From positions 32,932-96,931 of the forward strand of contig MPUH01000138.1 in NCBI GenBank assembly GCA_001970955.1: a stretch of DNA of 64,000 nt, in the 5' to 3' direction. The notes under the pieces are model-generated. The model made no database searches. It was not told the DNA's origin and saw only the letters and a list, made by a program, of their open reading frames with translations. Shown piece after piece: positions 28,476 through 39,510 of this stretch (positions are counted from its first letter, which is position 1; every line of letters starts with the position of its first letter). Source of the DNA: Stentor coeruleus. Its lineage: Eukaryota; Ciliophora; Heterotrichea; Heterotrichida; Stentoridae. A program made the position numbers and the translations under genes.

Positions 28476-30134
28476 TCAAGTATTCTGTTGTCCTTTGCCA
28501 CTCATCATATAATTCAATATATCTCTAGTATATTTAACCCTTTTGCTCATCTCCGGATCAGTACATTCAATAGCTTTATTCATAGGCAAAGTCACCCTTT
28601 CATGTTTTTTATTAACATAAGTCATAATCTTAGCTTCATTAGAAATAATCACTTCAGTCTTATCCTGAAATGACACCTGAACATTTTTATTTGCAAATCT
28701 AAACAAAATCGCTCTTTTCGTCCTTAGCCATTTCTTCACATAGCACAACTCCCCTTCATCCTCACACCCAGGGATAACTTTTTCTTCATCAGCCTCAAGG
28801 TAACTCTTAAAATGTTGCAACAAAGCGAATTTCTTATACATTTTTTCAGGCAATTGGCTTACATCATAAGTAAAAACCAAGTCTTTTTTATTAGGATTTC
28901 TTTCAATATAATAAAAAATATTCTGTCCAGGTTTAAAAATAATCTTAGTTGAGTCGTTAAAATAAACTCCAGCTGATCCATTAGACAAAAGGTATCCAAG
29001 ACCATATTTACTAGAATAATCAATCCATTTTTTAACCCAAACAGTATCTGTATTATCAATAAGATTTATCATAGTAGATTTAAGTGGTTTTTCTGTATTG
29101 CTTAATATAGGTTTTTTTGAAGATATGAGGATATTTTTAACTGGCATAGTATCATGAACTAATTCAGTAGGTTGATAACATGGTAAAGGGTTGTATTTTT
29201 TTATATAAGCCTCGCTTGGGGGTACAGCAAGTGTACTTACTGGTAAAAGTTTTGGTATTGAGTTCCCCATACGAAAAAAATCATGATCAAGGATATCATT
29301 AAGTCCAGGTCTACGAATTGGGTCACTTTTTAATATTTGTGTTATAAGGCTTTTAGCTTCAGATGATATAGAAACCTGGTCAGGAAAAGAATAAGCATTC
29401 ATTTTGATTAAATTGTAAGTTTTTTTCACATCGTTTGTTTCAAATGGAGGTCGACCTACTAGTAAAGTATACATTATTACCCCTAAAGCCCAGATATCAA
29501 CTTCAAAACTATGACCGAGTTTGCTATCTAAAACTTCAGGGGCTATATAATTTGGTGTCCCACAAATGGTTTTTCTTTTTTGTCCATCAAAATCAAGTTT
29601 TGATGCTAAGCCGAAATCCCCAAGTTTAATCTCCATTTTCTCGCTTATAAACAAGTTACCGATTTTCAAGTCTCGATGAATCACATTTTTACTATGAATA
29701 TAAGTTAAAGCTGATATTATTTGAAGCATATAACATTGGACTTCTAGTTCAGTTAATCTTTTACGTCTTCTAAGTAGCTCACTTAGGGTTTGATTAGAAC
29801 ATAGCTCTAGTAAAATATACACATTTTCACTATCTTCGAAAAAATGTTCAAATAAGACTATGCTTGGATGATTTAAGGACTTGTGGATTTTTATTTCAGA
29901 CATGAGCTTTTGTCGACGTCGTTGTTTTACAAGTTGATCTTTGCCTATGATTTTTGCTGCTTGCAGTTTCCTTGTATCTAAGCAAAAAAACTCATAGACT
30001 CTGGCAAAGCCCCCTTTGCCTAAGAATTTTCGTTTGGAGTACTTGCGGAGTTGTATGTCACCTTCGGCTGTTATGATTTTTTCTTCAATTATGTTGTCGT
30101 TAAGTAGAGAGTCTTGCGATGATTTTTTGGACAT
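28476..30134 (-). CDS. Polo-like kinase
   Basis: A 552-residue PLK with kinase domain (about 32-287) and two polo boxes. Kinase: GKGGFARV (39-46), Lys61, HRDLKIGN with Asp155, DFG 173-175, activation-loop Thr189 in KTICGTPNYIAPE. PB1 (about 362-445) has VWVKKWIDYSSKYGLGY, with Trp370 matching the phosphopeptide-contacting Trp of animal PLK1. PB2 (about 463-545) has FQDKTEVII, where animal PLK1 has His and Lys of the phosphate pincer; here they are Lys492 and Glu494. PLKs drive mitosis and basal-body duplication. The linker has a PLK-like VPPSEAYIKKYNPLPCY. Confidence 0.94.
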   Translation of the reverse strand: MSKKSSQDSLLNDNIIEEKIITAEGDIQLRKYSKRKFLGKGGFARVYEFFCLDTRKLQAAKIIGKDQLVKQRRRQKLMSEIKIHKSLNHPSIVLFEHFFEDSENVYILLELCSNQTLSELLRRRKRLTELEVQCYMLQIISALTYIHSKNVIHRDLKIGNLFISEKMEIKLGDFGLASKLDFDGQKRKTICGTPNYIAPEVLDSKLGHSFEVDIWALGVIMYTLLVGRPPFETNDVKKTYNLIKMNAYSFPDQVSISSEAKSLITQILKSDPIRRPGLNDILDHDFFRMGNSIPKLLPVSTLAVPPSEAYIKKYNPLPCYQPTELVHDTMPVKNILISSKKPILSNTEKPLKSTMINLIDNTDTVWVKKWIDYSSKYGLGYLLSNGSAGVYFNDSTKIIFKPGQNIFYYIERNPNKKDLVFTYDVSQLPEKMYKKFALLQHFKSYLEADEEKVIPGCEDEGELCYVKKWLRTKRAILFRFANKNVQVSFQDKTEVIISNEAKIMTYVNKKHERVTLPMNKAIECTDPEMSKRVKYTRDILNYMMSGKGQQNT

Positions 30135-30461
30135 TGCAACCTAATTATAATGTTTTGATATATTTTTTGTTTGAGAAATTGGAGTTTATGTATTTGGATG
30201 ATATTTTATGATATGATGGAGTGTTAAAGGGTTGTTTGAGGTATTTAGATTTTTGTGGATATAAGAGATTTAGTTTGGATTGATTTTTGTTTTGGAAAAT
30301 GGAGAAAAGGTTTGGATTTGGAGATTATTGTATGTTGATATAGTTTTTAGATAATTTATTTGTTTATATGAAAGTGATGAGATGGGTCTGGTGGGGATAG
30401 TTGAAAGGGAGTGAATGATTTAGGGTGTTGCTTTATAAAAATTCCATATCTAATAGAATAA
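30135..30461. other. Divergent promoter region, PLK and DYRK
   Basis: No gene seen. The plus strand is G-rich throughout except the last 30 bases, so most of it behaves as the PLK 5' flank. Confidence 0.5.
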
Positions 30462-31997
30462 ATGTTATCATCCTTAGACTATACTTACAAATTCACCAAT
30501 CTAAGCTATGAAAAATCAGTATCAAAGTCCCCAAACACAAAAAAAATATCCACAAGAATGCTATCTAAAAATAACCAAAGCCGATCAAACACAAAAAGAG
30601 GCTTATTAAATATTTTTATTAATCCTTTACCAGCTCAAGTTCCAATAAAAATCAATCGTAGCACAAAAATTCCAAATAGCCTTTTTTCTTCAAAGAATGC
30701 TTCAAGGAAATTGAAAATCGATTCACCATTATCAAATGATCGTAAAAGTTCTTCAAGGTTTTTCAAAATAGGGTCTAACAGATCTTTAAATTTATCTGTT
30801 TCACCAAAGAACTCAAGCTTGCCAAGTGAAAAAATAGAGTTTCCCATAAGGCCGATAAAAGCTCTTTTGATCCTGAAAAATGATCTGACTGTTTATGAGC
30901 AGGGGGAGATATTAAAATATGCAGAAATTTATTATGTAGGGAAGATTGAAAATAAGCTCAAACCTAACCCTGAGAAAGAAAATTATGGCTTTGATGACAA
31001 GCATGCTGATTATTTGCTTTCAAAAAACGATCATATTGCTTATAGGTATGAAATATTAAATATCTTAGGAAAAGGGAGTTTTGGTCAGGTATGTGAATGT
31101 TACGACCACAAAAACAAAGAAAAAGTTGCTTTAAAAATCATAAAAAACAAGTCGAAATTCCATCAACAAGCTACTATAGAAATAAGACTTTTACATGAAA
31201 TGAGAGAAAAAGACCCTCAAGATCTCAGGAACATAATCCGCATGAAAAACTATTTTTCCTTCCGTAGCCATATTTGCATAACCTTTGAACTAGTAAGTAT
31301 AAACCTCTACGATTTTCTCCGTCTAAACAACTTCAACGGTATATCAATGCATTTAATAAAATGTTTTGCCCGTCAAATATTAAATGCATTAGATTTCCTA
31401 AAATCTCAACAAATAATTCATTGTGATTTAAAACCAGAAAATATATTATTGATAACTAGTCAAAAAGCAGGGATAAAACTTATAGATTTTGGATCATCAT
31501 GTTTTATATCAGAAAGACTTCATATGTATATCCAAAGTAGATTTTATCGTGCACCAGAAATAATACTTGGTGTACCTTATTCTCCTGCTATAGATATGTG
31601 GAGTTTTGGGTGTATATTAGCAGAATTATATAGTGGACAACCTTTATGGCCAGGGGAATGTGAAAAAGAACAGTTTTTGTTGATTGTATCGTTTTTAGGT
31701 CTTCCTCCTAATGAAATTATGTTTAATGCTAGTAGAAAACATTTATTTTTTGAAGGAGAGATGCTTAAGACTAATAAACTGAATGATGGTAAAGAGATTA
31801 TTCCAGGGGTGAATAGTTTGAAGAGCTTTTTGAAGGTAGATGATTGTGAGTTTATAGATTTTCTTATGAAATGCTTTGAGTGGAACCCAATAAAACGCAT
31901 GACTCCGGTTGAAGCTATGAATCATCCTTGGGCACAAGTGGGAGAACAGGTGAAAGGGAGTTTTTTGGAGAAGAAATTTAGGAAAAGATTATTGTAA
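30462..31997 (+). CDS. DYRK-family dual-specificity kinase
   Basis: A 511-residue kinase. The first 130 residues are basic and Ser/Asn rich. YEQGEILKYAEIYYVGK (about 145-161) resembles the NAPA segment and NYGFDDKHADYLL (175-187) the DH box of class II DYRKs, which aid autophosphorylation on tyrosine. Kinase domain about 196-498: GKGSFGQV, Lys225, HCDLKPEN with Asp322, DFG 342-344, YIQSRFYRAPE with Tyr356 and Tyr362 in the DYRK activation loop. DYRKs control growth and stress responses. Starts directly opposite the PLK gene. Confidence 0.93.
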   Translation: MLSSLDYTYKFTNLSYEKSVSKSPNTKKISTRMLSKNNQSRSNTKRGLLNIFINPLPAQVPIKINRSTKIPNSLFSSKNASRKLKIDSPLSNDRKSSSRFFKIGSNRSLNLSVSPKNSSLPSEKIEFPIRPIKALLILKNDLTVYEQGEILKYAEIYYVGKIENKLKPNPEKENYGFDDKHADYLLSKNDHIAYRYEILNILGKGSFGQVCECYDHKNKEKVALKIIKNKSKFHQQATIEIRLLHEMREKDPQDLRNIIRMKNYFSFRSHICITFELVSINLYDFLRLNNFNGISMHLIKCFARQILNALDFLKSQQIIHCDLKPENILLITSQKAGIKLIDFGSSCFISERLHMYIQSRFYRAPEIILGVPYSPAIDMWSFGCILAELYSGQPLWPGECEKEQFLLIVSFLGLPPNEIMFNASRKHLFFEGEMLKTNKLNDGKEIIPGVNSLKSFLKVDDCEFIDFLMKCFEWNPIKRMTPVEAMNHPWAQVGEQVKGSFLEKKFRKRLL

Positions 31998-32463
31998 GTT
32001 CGCATGGCAGATTAATTAAGTAATTATTATTTTTTTGTTGTTGCATGATTAGATAGAATGATTTATGCTTTTGAAATAATAAGTGTTAAGGATGATTGAT
32101 TTTAAGTATTGTTTATTTATTATTTATTGCGAATATAATGATGGTGATTTTTTAAGATATCGATATGTATTGATTCTATGTAACATTGAAAGTATTATAT
32201 TTCCTAATCATTTAATAAAATCAACAATACTATTTTCTTAAACATTTAAAGTATAATCTATATTGTTTACCATAACTGCCAAACATTTAACCTTTTATTC
32301 ATACAACATTCAAAAATTTTCAACTTCATAACTCATCTTTATACCCTCCAAACCTTTATAAAAATTCATCCCATCAACCCACTAATCAACCCACTATCCC
32401 AACCTCATCCCACAAACCATAATAAACTCTTCCATATCATTTCAAAACTAATTAAATTTTAAT
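31998..32463. other. Intergenic
   Basis: No gene seen. G-rich 3' flank to about 32,170, then C-rich 5' flank of the next gene. Confidence 0.5.
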
Positions 32464-34101
32464 ATGAAATTCAAACTGAAAATCCTTCAAATCGAAGGTT
32501 TTGACTCAACAAATTCCTTCACATGCGCAATCCAAATAAACTCATCAGTAAATTCAGTCCTCCATTTTCCATCAAATCTTACTGACACAAAAGATATTGA
32601 AGCCACTCCTACTGATCTTCTTACAATCAATATCCAAGACACAAATTCAAACAAATTTTTAGCTCACTGTGCCCTAGCAATATCAACATTAAAAATAGGA
32701 TGCTATTGGGTGCCACTTTTTGACTCAGGATCAACAGGTATGATCACAAATTTCAATGAAAATGTGCAGAAGCCAAGGATTTTAATTGACTGGGGGTCAT
32801 TAGAATTAGCTAAAAACTCTGAGATTATGAATGAAAACAGTGTCGATGCCTTTGAAAGTTTTGTATCAGAATTAGCTCTTTTTTCACTTATAGAAAGTCC
32901 TGCTATGGATTCTCAAGACCTTATTATTCGTCCTGAGTTTAGGTTTCAATGCAAAAAACAAGAGATGATAATAAAAGCTTTATACAAACAACTTGAGTTA
33001 AGTAAAGATAGGGCGAATCGATATTTTGAAAAAACCCGTGAGTTAGAAGAGAAATCTGAGATGTATTTGAAAGAGATCTCAAGGTTAACGAAGCATTCAC
33101 AAGATAATGAAAAAAGTTTATTAGAGATTATTGATGGAAAAGATAAGGAAATACAAGAGTTTATGGGGAAATATTCATTAGCTGCAAGTCGGTTGAGGAC
33201 TTTGGAGTTTGAAAAAGAGCACCTTATAGAAAAAATAAACCAAAACCAATTAGAACTTGGTAGATATGAGTATATTGAAACTGAACTTGAAAATGCTATA
33301 TCGAAACAGAAAAAAAGTGAAGAGATTCAAGAGAAACTAAACCGGTTAATTTATAAACTTAGTAAAGACCCTCAAGATATTGATTGTGATACCTCTTTTT
33401 CAACTAAACTCTCACTTAAAGATCAAGAAATCCTCATGCTTAAACATATAAACGAAGAACTCCAACATAGTTCAGACATGCAAATAACATCTTTAAAACT
33501 GGAAATCGCTGAATTGCATCATTTTTTACATACATCTCAAGAACAAGAACGTTATTTGGTAAGTAAAGTTCAAGAACTAAGCAAGCATCATATAGAAAAA
33601 ACTATTGAAGGTCAAGGATCAGGGGCAAATTCCGAATGTTTTTCTAATGAATATCAAGAAAGTACATGGGCTGATGACCTTTTTTATGCGACTATGAAAA
33701 AAATGAACCTTATAAATGAAAGTCGTAAAATCCATAATTTTGCTTATATGGTTAAAGGGAAACTTTATAATGTTCTTGTAGGAAAAGATGAGATTTATGT
33801 GAGAAATGGAAAGAGTTTTATTAGTTTAGAACAAAGTTTACTTGAACCTGAACGGTCTAAGAGTAATATTGAGGAAAGGCCTAAATTATTAGAGGAGAGG
33901 AAGAGTGTTGAGAGTATGAGTAGAATATTGGATAAGAGAAAAAGTGCTGAGGATGAAGTGAAGAAGATTAAGAAAGCAGCGAGTACACAAGCGTTTTTGA
34001 AAGCTACGAAGAGTAGTTTGAATAAGGTTAAGAATAGTATGCTGAAGACCCCGTTGAGAGAACAGAAGGCTAAAGGTGTAGAGAAGAAAGGAGGTAAATG
34101 A
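32464..34101 (+). CDS. C2-like plus coiled-coil protein
   Basis: A 545-residue protein. Residues 1-115 have alternating strands (KFKLKILQIEGFDSTNSFTC, then LLTINIQDTNSNKFLAHCAL, then YWVPLF) like a C2 domain, without clear calcium-binding Asp loops. Residues about 165-380 are coiled coil. A short beta-like piece follows (YMVKGKLYNVLVGKDEIYVR) and a very basic tail. C2 plus coiled-coil layouts occur in centriole and cilium proteins. No orthologue was recognised. The stop is TGA, showing TGA is a stop here. Confidence 0.7.
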   Translation: MKFKLKILQIEGFDSTNSFTCAIQINSSVNSVLHFPSNLTDTKDIEATPTDLLTINIQDTNSNKFLAHCALAISTLKIGCYWVPLFDSGSTGMITNFNENVQKPRILIDWGSLELAKNSEIMNENSVDAFESFVSELALFSLIESPAMDSQDLIIRPEFRFQCKKQEMIIKALYKQLELSKDRANRYFEKTRELEEKSEMYLKEISRLTKHSQDNEKSLLEIIDGKDKEIQEFMGKYSLAASRLRTLEFEKEHLIEKINQNQLELGRYEYIETELENAISKQKKSEEIQEKLNRLIYKLSKDPQDIDCDTSFSTKLSLKDQEILMLKHINEELQHSSDMQITSLKLEIAELHHFLHTSQEQERYLVSKVQELSKHHIEKTIEGQGSGANSECFSNEYQESTWADDLFYATMKKMNLINESRKIHNFAYMVKGKLYNVLVGKDEIYVRNGKSFISLEQSLLEPERSKSNIEERPKLLEERKSVESMSRILDKRKSAEDEVKKIKKAASTQAFLKATKSSLNKVKNSMLKTPLREQKAKGVEKKGGK

Positions 34102-34359
34102 TGTAAAGATAGCATTTTTTTATAAGGATTAAGTTTTGGTTTGGGTTTGGAGGTATATTGATAAAGGGTTTTTTTTTTGGCTTTGTTTATGGTTTTTGTA
34201 TGTTTTTAGAAATTATTACTGTGTGTTTTAATGAAATTTTTAAGGTTCGGGAATATAAATATTGTAATGGCAAATACTATAATATGAAAAAGACATTTAA
34301 ATCCTCAAAAAATTCCCAAAACCTTTATCTGCCCAAAAATAAATTTTAAAATCCATCTA

Positions 34360-35157
34360 TTAACTATTAACCTCTGATAACTCAATATCAAATGTGTCTT
34401 CTTTTTTAGCAACCTCCGACTTCAAGGCAAAGTGTAAGTTCGAATCTCTAAAAAACATAGAAAACAGTACAGGCAAAAAAATCCCAATCGTAACCAAACA
34501 CCACTCACTAACCGATTGCCCATTCTCACTTAAAATCCAATTTCTAATACTACTAGTCGAATATTTCCATTGAAGAAAATCCAATACAACCAAAAAAAGC
34601 ATCAAAAAAATAACCCCTTGTAAAAACCTATACCACTTTTTCTCCTTATCATTAAGCGCTGAGTAAAAATTTCTTAATTCCAAATAAGCCAAAATTATGA
34701 ATATAAGGTTACTGATTACAAAAGTTGATGAAGAAAAGTTATAAATAAATGACACAGGTAAAACATGAACATCAATAACTTCATCTGAAAGGCTGAGTAT
34801 TGGAAGTGATATACTTGAACAAATTGATACAAATATAAACATTTTTTTCTTAAGTTCTGAAAGTCTTAGTCTGAAATTTGTATATGCAGATGAGTAAAAA
34901 AGAGGTAAAATAAACCCGTATAATGTGCAACTTACAATAAAAAGTCTATCATGTCCTCTAAAACACCCTAGATAACCTGGGCTTGGGAGGAATTTTGTAC
35001 AAGAAAAGTTTGTCATGCAGCCTATTATAAGATTGCCAAATATCAGAATCCAGGTTAAAGCAGCGAAGAATAAGAGGACTGTAAAAGTGCTTATAGATAC
35101 TGAGTTGGTATGAATTTCAGTTTTTTTGCTTTTTGGGACTTGCTGGTACTCTTCCAT
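34360..35157 (-). CDS. Six-span membrane protein, Frag1/DRAM/Sfk1-like
   Basis: A 265-residue protein with about six hydrophobic spans (near 25-48, 72-90, 108-128, 140-160, 178-197 and 215-236). LPSPGYLGCFRGHDRLFIVS after the first span resembles the conserved loop of the Frag1/DRAM/Sfk1 (CWH43, PGAP2) family, and EWCLVTIGIFLPVLF fits its last span. Such proteins act in GPI-anchor remodelling or membrane stress. The match is from loop pattern only. It is convergent with the C2/coiled-coil gene, with stops 258 bp apart. Confidence 0.55.
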   Translation of the reverse strand: MEEYQQVPKSKKTEIHTNSVSISTFTVLLFFAALTWILIFGNLIIGCMTNFSCTKFLPSPGYLGCFRGHDRLFIVSCTLYGFILPLFYSSAYTNFRLRLSELKKKMFIFVSICSSISLPILSLSDEVIDVHVLPVSFIYNFSSSTFVISNLIFIILAYLELRNFYSALNDKEKKWYRFLQGVIFLMLFLVVLDFLQWKYSTSSIRNWILSENGQSVSEWCLVTIGIFLPVLFSMFFRDSNLHFALKSEVAKKEDTFDIELSEVNS

Positions 35158-35321
35158 AGATTATTTATAGTATTTAGATTATGGATCATATAAAAGTTTT
35201 AGGTTCTATATGATGACTTTAGATTTATCCGATTAACAAATACAGTTTTTATATAAAAAAATAAAGGAACTCCTCAACCTAACCAAAATTTTCCATCTAA
35301 ATTCTAACTACATCTAATAAA

Positions 35322-36644
35322 CTAAAGATAAAGTCCTTCAGGTATATTCCCTTTTTTCTTGTACAAAGTTTTTTCTTTCGACTTAATAAAATCTTCCTGA
35401 TTGACTTGCATCCTCCTCTCCCTCAAGGCTAGCATACCAGCTTCAGAACACATAGCTTTAATATCAGCCCCACTAAGCTCATCTTTAGCCATAATAAAAA
35501 GTTCAAGGTCGACATCAGGAGCTAGGGACATTTTAGATGTATGAACCTGGAATATTCTCCTTTTTGTTTTAATATCAGGTAATGGGAATTCAATTTTCCT
35601 ATCAATCCTTCCTGGTCTTATAAGTGCAGGATCCAAAGTTTCAATTCTATTTGTAGCTAAAATAACTTTAACATCAGATCTACTATCAAAACCATCAAGT
35701 TGGTTTAGTAACTCAAGCATTGTCCTTTGAATTTCTCGTTCTCCTCCTGAATTACTTTCATATCTTTTTGTGCCAATAGCATCAATTTCATCAATAAATA
35801 CTATAGAAGGAGCATGTTCTTCAGCTACTCGAAATAGTTCACGGACTAGTTTAGGCCCTTCACCAAGATATTTTTGTATGAGTTCTGAGCCGGTAACTCT
35901 AAGAAAAGTTGCTGAGGTTTGATTTGCTACTGCTTTAGCTAGTAAAGTCTTTCCTGTTCCAGGTTCTCCATAAAGAATTACTCCTTTAGGAGGCTTAATT
36001 CCAATATCTTCATATAACTCTGGGTGTGTTAAAGGTAACTCAACTGCTTCTTTGATTTCTTGTATTTGAGACTCAAGTCCTCCGATATCAGCATAACTTT
36101 CTAATGGGGCTTTCTCGACTTTCATCACACTTACTAAAGGATCTACTTCATCTTGTAATATCCCAACAACACTCAAACTTTTATTATGAAGTAATACACT
36201 AGACCCTGGTTCTAATTGATCTTTATCTACAATAGATAGAACTGATACATAATATTCTGGGCCAACAGAAGTTGAAACAATAGCATGGTTCTCATCAATA
36301 AACTCTTCTAATGATCCAACAATTAATGGAGTCCCACGTAATTCATCAACTTTTTCCCTTTCCTCTTCTTTTCTTTCAGCTTGTGGTCGAAAAGCTTCTT
36401 GGTTTTTTATGAACTCTTGTTCAAGAAGCATATAGTCTTTTATACGCTCTTGACGTAAAAGTCTTAGACGACATTTTGAACTTGGGGTCACTGTCGGGAG
36501 TTTGACTATGGATTCGACACCTCGTCGCTTTTTCTTTTTCCCTACGCGGACTGGTAGGCGTTGATCTTGACGACGTTTTCGCTTGTCTTCTTTACGATTT
36601 TCATTACCTTGGTTGTCACCACCTTGGCTTGGGAGATTTCCCAT
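35322..36644 (-). CDS. PSMC1: 26S proteasome ATPase RPT2
   Basis: A 440-residue AAA ATPase of the proteasome base. MGNLPSQGG allows N-myristoylation at Gly2, known for RPT2. Then a basic stretch, coiled coil (about 60-100), OB fold (about 100-175) and AAA domain: Walker A GEPGTGKT (226-233), Walker B FIDEID, and [20 protein letters not shown], typical of RPTs. It ends EGLYL, the RPT2 HbYX-type tail that docks into the 20S alpha ring. Unfolds ubiquitinated proteins. The length and order are standard. Confidence 0.97.
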   Translation of the reverse strand: MGNLPSQGGDNQGNENRKEDKRKRRQDQRLPVRVGKKKKRRGVESIVKLPTVTPSSKCRLRLLRQERIKDYMLLEQEFIKNQEAFRPQAERKEEEREKVDELRGTPLIVGSLEEFIDENHAIVSTSVGPEYYVSVLSIVDKDQLEPGSSVLLHNKSLSVVGILQDEVDPLVSVMKVEKAPLESYADIGGLESQIQEIKEAVELPLTHPELYEDIGIKPPKGVILYGEPGTGKTLLAKAVANQTSATFLRVTGSELIQKYLGEGPKLVRELFRVAEEHAPSIVFIDEIDAIGTKRYESNSGGEREIQRTMLELLNQLDGFDSRSDVKVILATNRIETLDPALIRPGRIDRKIEFPLPDIKTKRRIFQVHTSKMSLAPDVDLELFIMAKDELSGADIKAMCSEAGMLALRERRMQVNQEDFIKSKEKTLYKKKGNIPEGLYL

Positions 36645-37012
36645 ATTTATAGAGATAAGTTTGGGTTAAGATGAGATAAGGGATTTTTGTTGGTTGGTTA
36701 AAGTTTTTAGATGTAGAATTTTATAAAGGTTTATATAGAATTGTATTGAAAAAATAAGATTAAGGATTTGTTTCAAAGCATTTGGATAGTGGTTTTTAGG
36801 GAGTTATATTAGATTTTGTGATTCTATTAGTAAAGGTAGAATAAGGTAAAATCAACCTAGAATGATGTGATATGGACAAAACTATCATAATTCAAGGCTT
36901 GGGGTAGATAATATTATGAAAAAATAAACTGTGCGAATAATATTTAAAAGAAAAAACCTCACTTTTTTATTTAAATCATATCCCACAAAACAATTCCTAT
37001 CTTAGAACAAAA
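36645..37012. other. Divergent promoter region, RPT2 and RCC1-BTB
   Basis: No gene seen. G-rich near RPT2, C-rich in the last 60 bases. Confidence 0.5.
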
Positions 37013-39510
37013 ATGGATAATCTAGATGAAATTGGAGGCGAAGTGTATACCTGGGGTTCAGGCGAGATGGGCCAGTTAGGTCTTTCCCCATTAGAAATCT
37101 TAANATTGGAGGCGAAGTGTATACCTGGGGTTCAGGCGAGATGGGCCAGTTAGGTCTTTCCCCATTAGAAATCTTAAAACTGAACAAGGACTCAGATGGT
37201 TTTCCATATCAAAACACTCCAACACCTGTAAAAGCATTATCAGCATATAAAATCTGTCAAGTCGCAGGAGGTGACGGGCATTCTCTAGCAGTGACAAATA
37301 ATGGTAAGGTCTTTGCCTGGGGGGCAAGTGCATGTGGACAGCTCGGTCTTAGTAAAATTGAAGAAATGCCAAAAGACTCAGAAGGTTACCCATACCATCC
37401 TGAACCGCGACTTATAGAAAGTTTAGGGGATTTGATTATTATTATGGTAGCCTGTGGTGATGCTCATTCCGCAGCTTTAACTAGTGATGGAATAGTTCTT
37501 ACATGGGGAGGAGGAGGATGTGGTCAATTAGGACATCCTGATACAACAACAATGCCGAAAGATGAAGATGGATGTCCTTTCCAACCTGAACCTAGAGTTG
37601 TTGATAGTCTTAATGTAAGTGTTCGGCATATCTGTTGTGGTAAAGCACATACTGTTGCTGTTACTGAAGAAGGTCATTTATATACTTGGGGTGCAGGAGC
37701 TTGTGGGCAATTAGGACATCCTGATACAAGTGTATTCCCATTTGATGAAGATGGTTATCCATATCATCCAACTCCAAAACTTGTAGCTGCATTAAAATAC
37801 GTGAAACTTGTTATGGCAGCATGTGGTGATGTTCATACATTAGTCTTAAGTGAAGATGGGGGAATCTATTGTTTTGGTGGAGGATCTTTTGGTCAATTAG
37901 GTTTAGGTGTTATAAAAAATCTCCCTGTTGATGTTGATGATTGTCCTTTTATGCCTGTTCCAAAACAAATCGAAAGTTTGAGGAAAATGAAAATTGCTTA
38001 TATTGCTTGTGGGGATTCACATAGTGTAGCATTAGCAAACTTAGGCGATGTTTATACATGGGGTGCAGCTGCTTGTGGACAATTAGGATTAGAAGAACTT
38101 GATTTTTTACCAAGAGATGCTGATGAATCGCCTTATCAACCATTTCCAAGCCTTGTTGCTAAGTTAAAAGGTAAAAATATTATATCAGTTGCTTGTGGAG
38201 AAGCTCATACATTAGTTTTAACTAGTACTGGGGTTGTTTATAGTTTTGGAGCTTCAAATTGTGGACAATTAGGTATTGTGTATCATGTACCAGAACAATC
38301 AAAAGTTAGAATTCCTAGGTATCAGAGAGAAAGTGAACCTAAAAGTGTTAGTTATCAGCCGGTACCAAAACTTATATCTACGTTGTTACCTAAAAGAATT
38401 ATGTCACTTGCTTGTGGAGGGGTACATAATGTTATTGTTGCGGAATCTCCACCGAAGTCGATTGCTTTGGATTTGTATCCGTATTTTAAAGTCCCACAGT
38501 TTACGGATTTTGCTTTTGTTGTGAAGAATAATGGTAGAGAAGAAAGTTTGAATTGTCATAAGATTATTATTGCCTCAAGGTCGGAGTATTTAAAAGAACA
38601 GATTATGGGTGTTTCAAATATGCAGTTGGAATATTCGAAAAAAGTTGTGTCGAAGTTGTTAGAGTACTTTTATTTAGATGATATGGAGATATTAACGGAA
38701 TCAATAAATTATCAAGGATTTAGCCAGTTGCTTGAGTATTTCAGTTTCGCGCACAAATTCCAACTAACTGAACTCGCAGATATCTGCCAATACCTCTTAA
38801 TGCAAAAACTCCGTCCTTACATTCCCGAGCCTCTTCCAATCCAACAAGAAAGTAACACAAAAGGTCTCCTTTTCCTCCCTGATGGTCGAGCAGCAATTCT
38901 TCCCCCTGAATCATATTCCCGTATGTTAAGTGAAGCTATAATTCTAGAAAGCCATGTTAGTGATATTCCAGACACACCAGCAAAAAAACAATTCCCATTA
39001 GGACAATCTTTATTAAATGAACTGAATAAAAAAGATCTAAGTGATGTTGTCTTAATGGTTGAAAATAAGCCAATATATTGTCATCGTGTAGTATTAGCAA
39101 GTAGAAGTCAATATTTTTCAGCTTTATATTGTCATGGTTTCCGTGAAGCTAAAGAAGGGATTGTAGAAATAGGAGATGTTTGTTATGATGATATGATTAC
39201 GGTATTAAGATACCTTTATTGTGATGAATTGATTATAGATCTTAAAGGAATTAATGAGCTTTTGACTATGTGTGAAAGATTTTCATTAACTTCATTGAAG
39301 ACTAGATGTGAATTGACGCTTATTAGTAGTTTGAATATAGAAAATGCGGCTTTGTTATTTAAATATTCGAAGAATTATTTGTGTGGCAGGCTGAAAGAGT
39401 GCTGTTTGGTTTTTATGCAGGAATATTCGGAAGAGATTTTAAAGACCTCAGCGATTGAGGATCTTGATAAAGATAGTCTTTTAGAGATTATGAGGTATCT
39501 CAAATCATAG
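37013..39510 (+). CDS. RCC1-repeat protein with two BTB domains
   Basis: The true start is the ATG at 37,013 (MDNLDEIGGEVYTWGSGEMG); an assembly gap at 37,104 repeats 73 bases and hides it. Merging the repeat gives 807 residues in one frame. About seven RCC1 blades (1-430) each show TWGxGxCGQLG and VACGDxHS, with an inserted loop PxDxDGxPYxPxP in most blades. BTB 1 follows (about 445-540, FTDFAFVVKN) and BTB 2 (about 665-800, LSDVVLMVENKPIYCHRVVL). RCC1-BTB proteins can act as Cullin3 adaptors or in trafficking. Stop TAG. Confidence 0.92.
37031..37177. repeat. Assembly gap with duplicated flanks in RCC1-BTB
   Basis: N at 37,104, with 37,031-37,103 repeated exactly at 37,105-37,177 (73 bases). 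Because N plus one copy is 74 bases, the uncorrected sequence breaks the reading frame of the gene start. Confidence 0.93.

Noticed and set aside
37002-37333. Minus-strand frames across the RCC1 gap
   Set aside because: They run over the N and the duplicated flank, and are shadows of the plus-strand RCC1 gene.
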